This document shows, one piece after another, positions 63,941-64,000 of a stretch of DNA of 64,000 nt. Within the stretch, counting starts at the first letter, position 1; each line of letters begins with the position of its first letter. Position numbers and translations under genes: made by a program. The notes under the pieces were generated by a model. It made no database searches, was not told the DNA's origin, and saw nothing but the letters and a program-made list of their open reading frames with translations. This stretch comes from Mesorhizobium sp. L-8-3. GTDB taxonomy: Bacteria; Pseudomonadota; Alphaproteobacteria; Rhizobiales; Rhizobiaceae. The DNA is taken from positions 5,147,501-5,211,500 of the forward strand of contig NZ_AP023262.1 in assembly GCF_016756615.1 (NCBI RefSeq), in the 5' to 3' direction.

Positions 63941-64000
63941 GGTGGATGGTCCTTTCGCCGAGCGCGGCATATAGCGTGGATAGAACTGCCTGTCAGCCTT

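Overview
The window is GC-rich DNA from an alphaproteobacterium, most likely a Rhizobiales/Phyllobacteriaceae member close to Mesorhizobium. The main signs are the eno-ftsB-pdhABC-lpdA-lipA-ratA block (with a lipoyl domain fused to pdhB), choline-dependent phosphatidylcholine synthase, IalB, HspQ, kdsA, and the sdhE/mfd neighbourhood. This placement is inference from gene content; no rRNA, tRNA or CRISPR array was found.

Positions 1-25.5 kb look like an accessory, mobile-element-scarred region. It opens with an AhpD-like protein, an SPW-type membrane protein, an AraC regulator and a BASS-type transporter. A DUF3300/DUF2950 envelope pair follows, preceded by one or two tiny overlapping ORFs. 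Next come a frameshifted D-2-hydroxyacid dehydrogenase and a glycoamylase-family gene split by an IS256 element with a perfect 8-bp target duplication. A long leftward run of tightly coupled genes (about 19.75 to 10.3 kb) encodes a Cys-rich secreted protein, a CopA-type Cu+ ATPase, a cupredoxin, DUF1622, a small Cys protein, DUF2933, an isoprenylcysteine-methyltransferase-like enzyme, and an ABC exporter with its HlyD adaptor. An FNR/FixK-like box lies just upstream of this run. A ubiB/aarF kinase gene is cut by an ISAzo13-like element. Two secreted proteins follow (HGG-motif and Met-rich EF-hand), and then a truncated, nearly identical copy of the DUF2950 3' end. The two DUF2950 copies are direct repeats enclosing about 19 kb.

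From about 25.8 kb onward the gene content is ordinary chromosome. The 25.8-36.3 kb block is the pyruvate dehydrogenase/lipoate block with enolase and an FtsB-like protein. The 36.4-40.7 kb block holds a DUF4105 protein, an unlisted 39-aa lipoprotein, a PRC-barrel protein, dodecin, kdsA and a TetA-like MFS transporter. Then come a TerC-family protein, rimO and a GST, followed by a four-gene nucleoside-type (BMP) ABC importer (44.5-49.2 kb).

The last part carries a quinone oxidoreductase, pcs, a DUF1326/DUF2182 pair, a UbiH-like hydroxylase, an AEC transporter, hspQ, ialB, a peptide-type solute-binding protein, a FrnE-like DsbA, a LysR/DUF2798 divergent pair, mfd and sdhE. Two related palindromes (about 40.87 and 44.38 kb) and one 33-bp inverted repeat (55.4 kb) are intergenic repeats.

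The most interesting part is the copper/redox/ABC-exporter run with its putative oxygen-responsive control. The clearest structural findings are the two insertion events, which can be reconstructed to the base.
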